Assembly: GCA_963693365.1 (NCBI GenBank)
Contig: CAVNZM010000001.1
Coordinates: 5,890,001-5,954,000, forward strand
DNA: 64,000 nt
DNA from: Amoebidium appalachense
Taxonomy: Eukaryota > Ichthyosporea
Direction of reading: 5' to 3'
The notes below the pieces were generated by a model. That model was not told the origin of the DNA. It ran no database searches and worked only from the letters and a program-made list of their open reading frames with translations. Numbering within the stretch: the first letter of the stretch is position 1; each line of letters opens with the position of its first letter. Both the position numbers and the translations under genes were made by a program. Below are positions 42,729 to 55,609 of the stretch, in pieces.

Positions 42729-44159
42729 TTCACGTGTGTTTGTGTATGGCGGCTCACTGTGAGTGTGTGCGTGCATGCGGGCGCATTTGTGTGTGTGTGT
42801 GTGTGTGTGTCACGTGTGTGTGCGCGCGCGGCGGGGGCACTCTTGTGTAAGCTTGTGTGTGCGACAGTGCGTGCCACCGTGTGTGTGTGTGCCTGTGTGT
42901 GTGGCATGTCCATTGCCGGTGTCGGCATGCTGATTCCGACGTGCATGGTACGTGGTGGTGGTTAATGGACAATCTGAGTCTTGAGTGCATGCACCATGGC
43001 CAACTTTAAGGAGAAGTCCACACGCAAGTTCCAGCTAAAAGTGGGACGAGGTCCGCGTGTGGGGAGCTGTCATGGCATGCATATGGTCCTCGGGGGAGGG
43101 GGGAAGAGAGGGGGGGGGGGGGGGGGGAGGGGGGGGGGGGAGGGAAGAATATTAAGTGGGCACAATTGTGATACTGTACAGAGTCGAGAAGGTCTGTGAC
43201 CATGAGCAACAAGTAATATTGGTCTCGGTAGAGAGCTCGAGATCCTAGGGGCATAGAGAGGGCGGGCCCCCGCAGGCCTTTGATGGCACCCCTGCGGGGG
43301 GGGGGGGGGGGGGGGGGGGAGGGGGGGGGAGGGGGAGGGGGAGGGGGGGAAGGGGGGGGGGGGGGAGGGGGGGAGGGGGGAGGGGGGGGGAGGAGGGGCT
43401 AGCTAGTAAGCAGGTCACTGACCCAGCTGCAGGGCCTGATATTGATACCAATTAATGGATGTAAAGAAGGTGCCAATACCACCATGTTTTCAAGTTGATT
43501 TAAATACTAGTAGTACATCATGACTGTTAGTCATTGTTGGACGCCCCCTCCCTCCCCCCTCCCCCCCCTCCCCCACTGGCCCCACCCCCCTGGGTGATGG
43601 TGGGCCCCTCCCCCCCCCCCCCCCCCCCCTTTGCACCTACTCGGAGGGGTGGTGGGTCCCGGGGACCCCCCCCCCCCCCCCCCCTCCCCCCGCGCCCCCT
43701 CCCCCAGCCGGCTGAGGGGTTGCCCGGGGGACCTACTAGTGACCCCTTCGGAGGGAGGTGGGTCCCCGGCCCCAGCCCAAACTTAATACTATTCCCCTCA
43801 GGGGCCACGTTTCAATATCAAAAGGCCGAACACCCATACACACACACACAAGGCACTTTAACGAATTTTTGAGGCAAATTTACATTTACTAATAAAATTG
43901 TATAACGTTATGCAGGTTTGAGCATAACGTTATGCACGTTTCAAAAAATTTAAAAAGTTTTAACTTGGGAACCGTTCAACCAAAATGCACCAAGTTTTCA
44001 CAGTTAGTGTGTTGTTATACCCCCTGCAGACGTACACTGAGATACCAGCAAAACAGTTTGATCTGCTCAAGCGATCGAAAAAACATGAAAAACTTTTAAA
44101 AAACTTTAGGTCAAAATTTTCGGTAAAATCCCTTACACACACACACACAAACACACGCA

Positions 44160-44220
<61 letters not shown>

Positions 44221-44326
44221 CAACAACAACAACAACAATCAACAACAACATGCACAAGCGCGAAACCTGCAATCATAACTAGATCCAACGCACACACACA
44301 CACACACACACACACCACACACACCA

Positions 44327-44371
<45 letters not shown>

Positions 44372-44995
44372 ACACACACACACACACATCGTACGCACAC
44401 ACACACACACACACCGTCACACACACACACACCGTACACACACAACTTGACACACACACGCACATGTGTACACACACACACATGCACACGACCATCGTGC
44501 CACATACGCACACATACGTCACACAAACAAAACACACACACGCAGTGTCAATCAAACACACGTTGTGTAACCATGTCCACACACGACGGCCCCCAACCTT
44601 CAATTATCCCCCCCCCCCCCCCCCCCCCCCTCCCCCCCCCCCTCCCCCCCCCCTCCCCCCCCCCCCCGCCCCCTCCGCCCCCGGATCCTGGAATCTTTGG
44701 GCCCAGATGACGGTCATGGCAGATTGTCTTCACAGTACGCACGCACATGTGCAGCACACACACACACTGCCACCTGACACACTGGTACACACACGGTACA
44801 CACACACACCCACACACACACAGCCACACACATGTACACAGGTATATCACGCACGCACACACACACACACACACACACAGCCACACACATACACGCGCGC
44901 ACACACACATACACACGCGCGCTCGCCGTGGTGAACACACACACACACACGCATACATACACACACACACACACACATACACACACACACACACA

Positions 44996-45030
<35 letters not shown>

Positions 45031-45116
45031 GATCTCTCTCTCTCTCTAGATCTCTCTTTCTCCCTCCCCCTCTCTCGCTCTCTCTCTCTCTCTCTGACAC
45101 ACTGACGTGCACACAT

Positions 45117-45160
<44 letters not shown>

Positions 45161-46880
45161 CGTTTACACACACACACGCGCGCGCGCACACACACACACG
45201 CATGCGCCCGCGCGCGCGCACGCACACACACACGTGTGCACAGTGTCAACCACTGACCATGAGTACTCAATGATTCTGAGCAAAGGCATTAATTAAATTT
45301 TCCCATGATTCTTTTGATATCCCCATATCCTTTTTTAACAGGCCCATAGTGAGATAGAGGATCACTAATGTGCCGCGGGGCCCGGCATGGGCTTCCCGGC
45401 ATATTATCGTATCATCTACATTTGTACCGATAGCTACCACATGCGCACATGTGTACTACACTACTACAAAAAAAATACCACGTCTGGGAAAAAAAACTAA
45501 AAACCACAGCCTGCTGCGCCGTGCCAGCAGGCTGAACCGCTACGCCGTCTGGCGCTGGCCAGCTGCCACCAGCCGGCCATGCATATGGCCAGATATCTAG
45601 CGGCCGCCATAAAGTGCACGTGAGTATAAGCGGTGTGAGCGCAAACTCCGCTTGGAGGACTTGTGACCCTCAGTCTGGCCACCTTGGTCCGCGGCATCCC
45701 ATGCTGCCTCACTACAACTGCGTGGCACGGGATAAATCGATATCATTTCCATCCTGGGATGATAAAAGCCATCAAATGTAACGTAGATTTCGTGAGAATG
45801 CATAGGAGATTTTCAAGGTTTTTCTGCTACAACGAAACAATATTGCTAAGCATGTTCACACAAGATTAGTGTATTGAAGTGAATTCAAAGTGCCATTCAT
45901 GCAGGAATCATGGCATCCATGCACATGTTTCACGTGCCAACTGGGACAAAAACATCGCTGTTTGAAACGCCAGCATGTTTTCAAGGTGTGATTAGCCCAC
46001 CGAAAAGAAGACTTAAAGCTTTAGCTCTCAAAGGAGGGATGTAAAAATTCAAATAAATAACCAAATGAAAAAAGGAACATCCCCAAGCGCAGGGTGCCAA
46101 CTTCCAAGGGACCCTTCATGTCACCTCCTGTGTGGTGGCCTCACGAGTCCTACACTTTTGTCAGCTTGCATTCCAATGTATTGAAATTATCTATTGCATA
46201 CCAGTCAGATCCGAGGAATTTGGGGTCTTGGCAAACTTTGACCGGCAAGGCCTCCTATATCAGGGTGTGAAATTGTTTCTTTTGACTTGTGAAATTTGTT
46301 TTTGGCTAGTGCTTTTTTGGCTACTTTCCAACAGCCTGGATGGCCCTAATAGAGCCAACAACCGTTTTTCGGTGATTTTCTTATATATTTGGCCCTGCTA
46401 GAGCCAATTTTTGAAAAATTGGTGGACCTAACCTCAAAAAGTTAGGGACAATTTTCGGACTTTCAGAGGCAATTTTCTGGCCCTAAACCCACTAATTTCT
46501 CCTATATACTAACATAGGCCTTGAAAACCGGTCACTTGATTGATTATAATGCCAATCACTTGCACAGTATAGTGGTTTTTCTACCGTTAGTAGCTTCAAA
46601 GTTTTGTGTTGTAATTAGTGTTTAAAAAGCTACCGATATTAGTTCATATTCTAGGATGTCTTACTCGCCTCAGCTACTGATATATACACTACCACGGAGC
46701 GTGATCTTGATTGCTGCGCGTATCAGACGGTTGCGCATGCGCGTTGTCGAAGCAAATATTCACAAACATACACGCTCGAAAGACCGGATATTGAAAAAAA
46801 GATAATAAACAGCTATTAATGTTTTAGACAAAGCTTTTGTGCCTGAAAGCCTTTAAAATCTTCTTCATTTGCTGCAAAAA
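42729..46880. other. Gene-free stretch rich in microsatellites
   Basis: It contains GT-rich sequence to 42905, poly-G-rich blocks at 43110-43395, poly-C-rich blocks at 43545-43705, (CA)n arrays at 44137-44460 and 44739-45000, (TC)n at 45000-45095, more (CA)n to 45236, and then unique AT-rich sequence. Possible short coding pieces (ATG 42996; a TYTEIPAKQFDLLK frame near 44030) have no support beyond an open frame. Confidence 0.5.
44137..44460 (+). repeat. (CA)n / CACACCACA array with (CAA)n segment
   Basis: Two CA arrays flank a short AACAACAAC tract (44218-44250). Part of the second array has the longer unit ACACACC. Confidence 0.9.
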
Positions 46881-46982
46881 ATGGACCCCGTCAGCCCATG
46901 GGCCCAGTTGATTATTGAACGCGTCACCCATGCATTGAAGGATGCCATTAGCCAATCTGCAAAGTGCCTGGTACGTTCTTGA
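46881..46982 (+). CDS. Short frame of 33 residues, possible first coding exon
   Basis: ATG opens a frame MDPVSPWAQLIIERVTHALK that continues 13 more residues to TGA. A donor-like GTACGT follows codon 30, so it may be an initiating exon. The amphipathic helix is plausible for a protein start, but no downstream exon could be linked and no family is recognised. Confidence 0.2.
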   Translation: MDPVSPWAQLIIERVTHALKDAISQSAKCLVRS

Positions 46983-47802
46983 GAAATGCTACCAATCAGA
47001 TGCCTGCCTCGCACCTCAGCTTACGTAGGTAGGGCTGGGAAATCATGGGTTACAATTTTCGAATTAATGGGACAGGGCGATTTGATCTTTTGTTACTACA
47101 GTACAATGAAAATATGAACTATAATATCTTGAGAACATTATCACAGCCCCATTTAAACTATATGTTTTGGGAGAAAGTCGCATAAACAGAACGGGAAACG
47201 GGAATTCTACCTTTATACCTTCAGCCACTGATGACGTCTAGACAGATCTTCGGCACATACTTTCCCGGGATCGGATGCCTTCCGATGCATTGCGATCATG
47301 CCACGGCATTCCAAGAAAACACTGCTTATATCCGCCCATATGCATGTTAGCAATGATACGTTGCCTCGACTCTATGGGATCTTCTGCAGTACAATATTTG
47401 TAACTTCTGCAAGAAAGAGATAGAAAGAGAGAGAGTGTGTGTGTGTATGTGGATGTTCAAGGGATAAAGACCCTCCCAGAGCTCGTCGGATTTCTATTAA
47501 GGGAAAAGAGCTTTATATTTCGAGCCCTGGCATGTGATGTCTAAAAGTCCATGCGTCGTGCGTCACTATCAGTATCTTCGTTCTTTCAATTACCGCTCTT
47601 TCAGTGTTCAACCTTCGACGGCCTCCGTTCATGTCATTCGATTCCTAGGGCTCGTTACGTCTCGTTCTCCCCTTTGAGTACTCTACTATCTATTCATAGC
47701 CACACAATACGGACCACCGTACTACGGCCCGTGGCAACAACGAAACTCTATGTTCCAATCTCTTGAAATCTGTGTAGGATCCCTCCTCTCCTTGCTTCAA
47801 CC
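46983..47802. other. Upstream region of the subtilase gene
   Basis: Unique sequence with no convincing TATA box. A short GA then GT tract lies at 47413-47452. It presumably holds the protease promoter and leader. Confidence 0.4.
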
Positions 47803-48067
47803 ATGTTGACAGCGCGGCAGTTTTTGGCCTTAGGCCTTCTGTTCACCCAAGCACTACAACTCGCCCATGCCCTTCCTGGCCGATCACGATTACGCGCTGC
47901 ACCAGCGCCTGTTGCCGTGGCCGGACGCTATCTTGTGAGAGTAGACAGGCATAGGCAGAAAGAGGTGGTGGCGCAGAGATTGAGGAAACTGGCAGACACG
48001 TACGGTGACCATAGGCAGGCAGAGGCAGAGGTGCGTGTGCGTGTGTGTGTCTGTGGGTTTGTCTGTG

Positions 48068-48162
<95 letters not shown>

Positions 48163-49427
48163 TTTGCTAGTATAGTGGACACCAGCAGATGAGATGCTCG
48201 CATCGTGAAATACTATTTGCCTGTGACCCCTTCAATACTATGCCATGAGAAATGTATGTCACGGCATAGCCTTTCATTCCTCATAAAGTTAACTATGAGC
48301 GACTGCTAAATCCTTCCCTGCGACACAATATTCGCATCACCCACAACCCTATGGAGCCAACCGGGCCACCCCACAAATGCACGCAAAGAGGTACACTGTG
48401 CCTCTATGGGCCACACAATCACATGAACACATGCCAATAACATACACATACCCACAGGCGAACAAGCCCGTCTTCATCGAGTCAATAGGCACCGTCGTCC
48501 TTTCCATCTCTAACAGCACTGAGCTCGAAACTCTACGGCACGACCCGACAGTTGCCTTTGTAACACAAGAAAGTCGCATATCTCTTCCACCCATCACCCC
48601 ACGTCAGATTTCACGGATTGGAGATGGTGAGCAAGTGATCCCAGAGACCGTCTATTCGTGGGGGGTGGACCGTGTCAACCAAAGGGCCCTGCCGCTGGAC
48701 AACTATGGCCTCTTGGATAACTGCTCGTCCACAGGCGTGGACGTGTACATACTCGACACGGGCATAGACGTCAACCACCCCATGGTGAGTGTATATGTGT
48801 GAGAAGTAGTACCCAAATACTTAAATGCTTTCAGACAGTGCATGTTTTTCCCAGGTAACTGATTATTAGTATGCATGTGGTAGTGGGCTTGTGTGCAAGG
48901 AAATGCAGCTGTTGCTTTTCCACTAACCTTCCTCCCTTCTCCCCCCCCCCCCCCCCTCCCCCCCTTGCCTCCCCCCTCTCCCCCTCCCCCCTCTCCCCCC
49001 CTCCCCACCCCCCCACCCACGTATACAGCTTGAAGGGCGTGCCCGTTTTTTCTACAGTGCATATAGTACGAAGAACGATGGCCACGGTCACGGCACCCAC
49101 CTGGCAGGCATAGTCACCGGCAAGGATGTGGGCCTGTCACGTGCAACCGTGCACGCAGTGAAGGTGTGTTACACTGTGTGGTGGGGTTGGATTTTGGAGG
49201 GTGTGGGAGTGGGGTTTGGGCAAGACTATTGGTGGGATGATGTAGAGAAGAAATGGGCAAAAATTCGCTGTGAATTGAAAACAAGGTTTGCCCCGTCAAG
49301 ACTCACATATGTAATTGTGTCCGTTGGAAGCCCGGTCTTAGAAGCATGATAAGACCACAAATGGGGTTCTCTGTATAATATACCAGTATTTAACTTTTTC
49401 TTTCTTTCTTTCTTTCTTTTCTTTTCC

Positions 49428-49462
<35 letters not shown>

Positions 49463-52418
49463 CTTGAATTGCCAGGTCATCGGCAATGACGGTTACGGTT
49501 TCACCGAGCACATGCTCCTCGGTCTGCAAGCAGTACTTAATGGCCGCAACAAAGCAAGACGTGCCATTGTTAGCATATCGGCCGACGTGTTCCGCATGCC
49601 GCAAGACGTCGACGATCTTATTAACGCCCTCACAAACCAGGGTGTGTTGGTTGTAGCAGCAGGAGGAAACATCATGGCTGACTACCCTGAAAAGAATCCG
49701 TGTGATTATCTCCCGGGGAACCCAAACGTTTTGGCGGTTGGTGCCTCTACCGATGAGGATAAAGTGGCCCCATTCACGCTGCAGGGTGGGTGTGTGGACG
49801 TGTTTGCCCCCGGTGAAAATATCGTCAGTCTGGCGGCAAACACACAGGGAACTACGTGGATGAGTGGTTCTTCTCAGTAAGTGAACACCCCCCTTCCCCC
49901 CCCCCCCCCCCCCCCTCCCCCCCCTTTCCTCCGGCCCCAAACCTTCTCCTCCCGCCATACCGAGTTTTGCATAGCAAGAGTGGATGCACAGCTTCAAAGT
50001 GCAGTAAAGCAGAAACAGAGACAAGCAATGCGAAAGATTGTGGCCTGACGTCAATAGAATAGACCTTAGCCAACACAGACTGACCGCCTTATTTAAACAC
50101 AGGGCCACCCCGTTTGTTGCCGCCACCGCAGCCCTCTACATTACTCGCAACCCTACAGCCACCCCGGCCCAGGTATGAGCATATTATTGTGTTAGTGTGT
50201 GTGTGTTTTTGTTTTCGACTCTAGGTACATATGCACCGGCGCGGAGTTGATAAGTCCTGCTACAGGGCAATTCGATGTAGCAACACAGTGGCTAATTTTG
50301 TTTTCCGTTGCAGATCACAGCAGCCGTTATTGCTCAGGCCACGCCAAACAAATTCACCAAGGCCACTGGCTGGAAAACGGGCACCCCGAATCGTCTTTTG
50401 TTCTCCTCTTTCGGTAAGCACTCACCCACCCACGCACCCCTTCCCCACATCCCCCCCTTCTTCCCCCTCCCCCCTGTCCGCTTGGCTTTCTTTTTTGTGT
50501 GTTGTAGCTCTTCTTAATTATTCCGCACATCCCACTCCAACCCAACTATTCGTGTTGATAACACACAATAGTGAGTGGAAAGAACATAAATCAATACAAA
50601 AAAAGCCCGTTTTGCCATACTGACTTGCCATGTCTACCCACAGACTTGCTCCCATGTATGACAGACCCAACTCCCCGCTCGTGCCCGCAAAACCCCAACA
50701 TGTTCCGATTGGACAACCGGTGCGGGTCTGCGTTCCCATTGCCCAACGGTCAGCCATCGGAATGCGACGCTAGCAGCCGTGACAGCTACTGTTGCAGCCC
50801 CCAGGGCACATGCAGCCCAGCTACAGGCACCTGTGTAGACTTTCAGAGTATGTACACTGTCCCCATATCTATCATTCCTCAAGAATATAAAAGAAAATTC
50901 CAAAATTTACACACACATACAAACTGAGAGAGAGAAGAGCGAGGTTAGACTTTGTATACCAGGGGTGAGAAAAAACATTGCCGGAACACACTGTATAGGC
51001 TATACTACTTTAGCCACTGCTAACACATTCACCCACCTTACAGGAAAATATGGTTGTGGAGACCAGCGGCCGATCCCATCAACCTTGACCCCAACATTTA
51101 AACCCACGACCACCGTCCGTCCACCCACCACCACTGTCAAGCCCCCCCAATCCACTACAGCCAGCCCTCGCACCCCCACACCCAAGGCCACAACCACCAC
51201 CGCCGCCCCACGCCCATCCTCCCCTCCCACTGTGCGCACATGCCAGGGACAGAACCCAAAACTCTTCCGTAAGGACATGCGCTGTGGGCCACTGTTCAAA
51301 ACTGACGGGCAGGCATCCCAGTGCAATGGGCTCTCAGCCAACCGCTACTGTGTAAGGGGTTGGTGCAGCAGGTTTCCCGCCACCGGCGCAATTGATTACA
51401 GAAGTATGCCTCCCTCCCCCCCCCCCCCCTCCCCCCCTCCCCCCTCCCCCCGGGAAGACCCACCCACCCTTCCCCCCCCCCCCCCCCCCCCCCCCCCGGG
51501 GCCCCTCCCGTTTTTCAAATCCCTCCTGATACCCCATGCAAGTATACTCTTTTAAGTGACTGTGTGCTGTGACCCACCCACCCTTCCCCCCCCCCCCCCC
51601 CCCCCCCCCCCGGGGCCCCTCCCGTTTTTCAAATCCCTCCTGATACCCCATGCAAGTATACTCTTTTAAGTGACTGTGCCCTCGCCCCCCCTCCCCTCTC
51701 CCCCCCCCCTCCCAACCCCAAACACACACACACGCACACACACACAAACGCACACGCACACACACTTGATGGATCTTCCCATTTTCAAGTTAAACTCAAG
51801 AGTTCTAACATCATTCCAACGCACTTACAGCCTTCTGTACCGGGTGCCCACGCCAAAAGAGTGCCCGTATTCGTGCCGATGGTCTGTGTGGGCCCAAGTT
51901 CCGTGGCCTGGATGGCATGCCAGGCGAATGCAATGCCAATAGCAAAGCACCCTGCTGCTCAAGTGATGGCCGGTGTGGGGCTTCGCCAAACCACTGCGAA
52001 TGCCAGGGCTGTGTGAACTACAGACGTAAGTGTACCCCCCCCCCCCCCCCCCCCCCACCCACCCGCCCACCCGCCCACCCGCCCGCCCAAACTCAAGCAC
52101 ACAGATGCGCACACCTCGCTTCCCTCTCTTTGGCTTCTTTGACTACACAATCAGCGAACGGGGGCCTTTTCTCCTTCCGTTCCTTACCCGTTCCCTTTCT
52201 TGGCTCCGCACACATTCATTATGGCGCACTTTCCTGATTCATTATGGCGCACTTCCTGAACCATCGACTTCACCTGGGTAACTCTTGTGCACATGCGCTT
52301 TTGCGACCGTCCCGACTCCATATTCAATACCCGAACATTTTGCGCTGAAACTAATTGCTCTTCTCTCCCCTCAACAGCAATGACCATTGCTCCCTATTGC
52401 ACCGCCGTACGTCACTGA
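47803..52418 (+). CDS. Secreted S8A subtilisin/proteinase K-like protease with three C-terminal Cys-rich repeats
   Basis: Ten exons: 47803-48030, 48458-48784, 49029-49163, 49476-49876, 50103-50172, 50314-50413, 50644-50847, 51044-51403, 51831-52025, 52378-52418. All sites are GT-AG and all phases join, giving 686 residues. Residues 1-23 are a signal peptide (MLTARQFLALGLLFTQALQL, then AHA). Next comes an I9 inhibitor propeptide (GRYLVRV...AFVTQESRISL), then the mature protease opening near SWGVDRVNQRALPL. Catalytic residues are Asp176 (VYILDTGID), His206 (DGHGHGTHLAG) and Ser363 (MSGSSQATP; the usual SGTSMATP has changes beside the Ser), with oxyanion Asn295 (VAAGGN). The C-terminal part holds three modules of about 55 residues of the form CGP-x-F-x(4)-G-x-(P/A)-S-x-C-x(7)-YC, two of them with CCS-x-x-G-x-C like hevein-type chitin-binding domains. 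A Thr/Pro-rich linker separates modules 1 and 2. It probably acts outside the cell. Confidence 0.93.
48060..48160 (+). repeat. (GT)n array at the first subtilase 5' splice site
   Basis: The donor at 48031 (GAG, then GTGCGTGTGCGTGTGTGT) opens directly into about 130 bases of mostly GT repeat. Confidence 0.95.
51457..51678 (+). repeat. Tandem duplication, two 108-bp copies at 114-bp period
   Basis: Copies at 51457-51564 and 51571-51678 share GACCCACCCACCCTTCCC, a long poly-C run, CGGGGCCCCTCCCG and a unique tail ending TTTAAGTGACTGTG. They appear identical and lie in the intron before subtilase exon 51831. Confidence 0.9.
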
Positions 52419-53940
52419 GCCCCTACATCTTCAACATACATGAATTAACAAAGGCAAGGAATTTTTCTGAAACTGTTTTTCGTTCTGGATGGAGCTGGCA
52501 AATGTAAGTGGGCATTGCAACACACAGACCTTTTGCCCCTTTCTCTACCTGAGTATGATAAATGTTTTTTCTCCATGCGCAGTTATGCTAATAATTTCCG
52601 TTCTCTATGCTGCACCCTGGCGAAAGACGTTGTATGATAGCTGTGTTCTACACACAGGCCTTTTTTCGTTATATTTTGCAGCTCTAAGCGCAAATATGCA
52701 GGCAACTGGCCGTGCAAATCATGCACTGTAACTCTTATGACTGCAAGTACAATAAGATGGTATGTAGTATGTATTGACTAAACGGATGTAGTGTATGTAG
52801 TATGTATTGACTAAACGGATGTAGTGAAGTCAACAAACCATGTATGTGTTAAGAATGTATTGTCCATATTTTTTGTACAGTATGTAAAAGTACTCGGTTT
52901 GCAGCAGGCCTGCAGACAGTTGTTTGTTGGTAGAGGCAAGAACCAACAATTTTGCTTTGTAATTGATGTACATAGCAGGTAAGGTCGTTTTTCTCTCTGA
53001 TTTGAAATAAATCTTCAGTTCTCTCTGATGCTTTTAGGTACTTCTGAGGATTCCAGACACGAGGCACAGGTTCAAATTAGCTGTATGTGCAGTATTAAGA
53101 GATCCCCCCCCCCCCCCCCCCCCCCCCTCCTCACCCACACACACACACGCACGCACACAAACACACACACGCACACACACACACACACACACCACCATTA
53201 CCACCACCATGTTTATTTTATTATCATGAAAACTATAAAACCTGCATACACATGACATAGGTCAGGAAATAGTGAGATAGTGGTCCGGGAGGAGAGGAGG
53301 TTCCTGGAGGGAAGGCGTGGGAGGGAGGGGGCTGGGGGGAAGTGGGGAAGGGGAGGGAGGGAGGGGGGGGGGGGGTCTTTCACGCAGCCACCTCCCCGTT
53401 TTTCTTGTGGTGCTGACTGCTATTAGTGTAGCAGCCTTCCAGCATCCGACTCAGCCATGATGCACATTCATTTGGAGGGCCTCACCGTGCACAAAGCCCC
53501 TCGCTTCAGGAGCTAGCCTAGCCCCCCCCCTCCCCCCCCCCCCCCCCACCTCCCCCTCCGGATCCCCCCTCCGCGCCCCCCCCCCCCCCCCCCTCCCCCT
53601 CACAAATTTAAACCCATCAAAATTCGAAATCAGCAATCGCCTCCGCAAAGATTTCTACACGCAGTAGACCAAATTTTTTCCCGTATCTTGTAGCCTACAG
53701 CCTCGGCTACACTGTCACTTGATGATGCGCGGATGCCTGCATGCGCAAGGGCAGCACATGTACACGTGCAACATGTACATGTGGCATGCATGGAAATGCA
53801 AAGTCACGAGCATTAGGTATTTAGCGAGTAATGATGGAGGGGTTGGGCCTCGGTGGCCTCTGACCCGGAAATGACCCAGACCTGAGAATAAGACCCATTC
53901 ACAAATTCAGAGTTGATTGTGGGACGTTATGTCTGAATTG
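52419..53940. other. Gene-free stretch downstream of the subtilase
   Basis: It holds a perfect 33-bp tandem duplication at about 52760-52826 (unit contains TATTGACTAAACGG), a poly-C/(CA)n tract at 53104-53193, and G- or C-rich low-complexity blocks at 53285-53375 and 53520-53600. No coding frame is recognised. Confidence 0.5.
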
Positions 53941-53983
53941 ATTGGACAATTCCATTTATTAAATAGTATTCTTCGGCCGTCTG

Positions 53984-54047
53984 ATTGGGCCACAGTGGTT
54001 ATGTGGCCAATCAGCGGCCTGGTAGAGGAGGCTTATGGGTATATAAG
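53984..54047 (+). promoter_or_regulatory. CCAAT/TATA promoter of the decayed recombinase element
   Basis: Inverted CCAAT boxes (ATTGG at 53941 and 53984), a forward CCAAT at 54007 and TATATAAG at 54040-54047 precede the gag-like frame. The order matches the promoter inside the A repeats of the nearby complete element. Confidence 0.55.
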
Positions 54048-54189
54048 CCGACCTTAGATCGGTCGTCTATTAGCATATTCCCCGTCGCCTCCTCTCTCAT
54101 CGGAGGCAACGTTGGTGAGCCTCGTTCACGCTTTGTTTAGGGTAGGTCACCCTTTTAGAACTTCACCATAAACGTTATTTTCGAGCAAT

Positions 54190-54887
54190 ATTCCGCCGAA
54201 GCGCGCACCCCCGTCACTGGGGATTCGGACACCCGCGAGTCACGCCCGCAGCGCCTTCGGCAGACCTGGGGGATGCCGGACTGCCTGTTGCTCAAGTTCC
54301 CTAGACATGCCTTTGCCGAGCGGCACCCAACTCTGGCACCCACCTTACCATGGGTGACGGAGTACCCTATGCCCAACGGTCCCCGACGCATCCCTGCCGA
54401 CCTACTGCCCTGAATCCATTCCGAGGCCAACAAGCACGTGCTCGAGGAGAACGGGGTTACCATCGGGGCACTCTGCAGCCTCATCGATGCAATGCACAAC
54501 GACTGCGCGTTCCAGCGTCGGCAGTTCCCCGGCGGAAACGGCGCTTCAGTGCCTGAACCCGCGGAGCAGTTCTACCAACGACGCATTGCAGAGCTCAAGG
54601 GTGCAATCGCCGATGTCGCTGTGTTCCTCTCCGACCATGTGCACTACCAGTATCTCCGCGCCACAGAGGGTGCTGCCCTTGCCGAGCTGGCCCGCGCCCA
54701 CATGGAGCGGGAGTATTACCCTGTTCTTACTGAACGCTGGGGCCGCGCAATGGGCGACGCAAGGAAGAAAGAGGCAGAGGTCAACCTCGCTAAGCGCACC
54801 GCCCGTGCGGGCAACCAAAATGACAACAAGACCGTGGTGAAGTCCAACACCGGCGCCAGCAGTGGGTCTGGTGTCGGCCGCAACTAA
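54190..54887 (+). pseudogene. Gag-like frame with an in-frame TGA
   Basis: One reading frame is open from about 54190 to TAA at 54885-54887 apart from a TGA at 54411-54413. Upstream of the stop it reads RRIPADLLP, and after it IHSEANKHVLEENG, which then continues for about 150 residues of helical, Ala/Glu/Arg-rich protein ending in a Lys/Asn/Gly tail. Position (before a recombinase remnant, after a TATA box) suggests a gag-like protein of a tyrosine-recombinase retroelement. No zinc knuckle is present. Confidence 0.5.
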
Positions 54888-55609
54888 GTTTGCGGTTTCC
54901 GGCCCCTGTCGCGTAGGCAGCGGGCCTTACAAGGGGGCGTCAAGGTTGGGTGTCCACCCCAATGTGTGCTAGTTGGGTATTCAACTTGTACCCGGGGCCG
55001 GCGTCTACCGGCCCCGCCCCGGTGCCAGCTCCCGCCGAGCCGGCCCCCCCTGCAAGTGGTGGCGACGTGCTTGCCCCCGCGCCTCAACCACCACCCGCTC
55101 CCGCGGGCGTTCCCATCGGCGACCCTCCCTGGGAAGGGGGCCCAGCCCCCTCCCCTTGGGACCACAGCCTGAGCATCAAAGGCCCCCTTCCCCCGTGCAG
55201 CCGCCCCAGCAAGCTCCCCAGCCACCAGACCCCCCTGCCACAGTAGGGGTGTTTAGCAAGTGGCGGGCGGCGGTAATTTCGTCACTGCCTGGCAACCTGC
55301 GCCCCACTGGCCAGCAGCTGGTGGAGCAGCTCCTCAGTGCAAACACGTGGCGCGCATATCAAGCCGACGTAACCCAGTACCTCACCTTTTGTGCTCCCCG
55401 CCCTGGCTACCGGCATCACCTGGCACTGCCTCCGTCACGGCATGGTCGGCGCTGCTCGTGCAATCGGCATCCCCTTTGCAGTCATCAAGCACCTGGGGGT
55501 GTGGGACCTCACCGGCCAAACCCCTGAGGACAACTACGGGTTGGGCCACTTGTTATTTTGTGTGCCACTGGGTAAACGGAGAAGCAGAGAGCACAGATGG
55601 GTGTTATGA
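54888..55609 (+). pseudogene. Tyrosine recombinase remnant with internal deletion and frameshift
   Basis: A Pro-rich leader is followed at about 55252-55393 by a core-binding segment (SANTWRAYQADVTQYLTFC). In another frame, from about 55400, comes a C-terminal catalytic segment (WHCLRHGMVGAARAIGI, then FAVIKHLGVW) with the H-x-x-R-like LRHG box and the LG-x-W box. The central part with the first catalytic Arg and Lys is missing, so the enzyme is dead. It probably derives from a DIRS/Ngaro-type or Crypton-type element. Confidence 0.65.

Noticed and set aside
42996-43060. ATG frame MANFKEKSTRKFQLKVGRG as a first coding exon
   Set aside because: The start context is good, but no downstream exon, donor or family could be linked, and the frame runs into poly-G.
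44012-44130. Exon-like frame TYTEIPAKQFDLLKRSKK after a CCCTGCAG acceptor
   Set aside because: No donor before the CA array and no matching neighbour exon; the surrounding ATAACGTTATGCA repeats suggest non-coding repetitive DNA.
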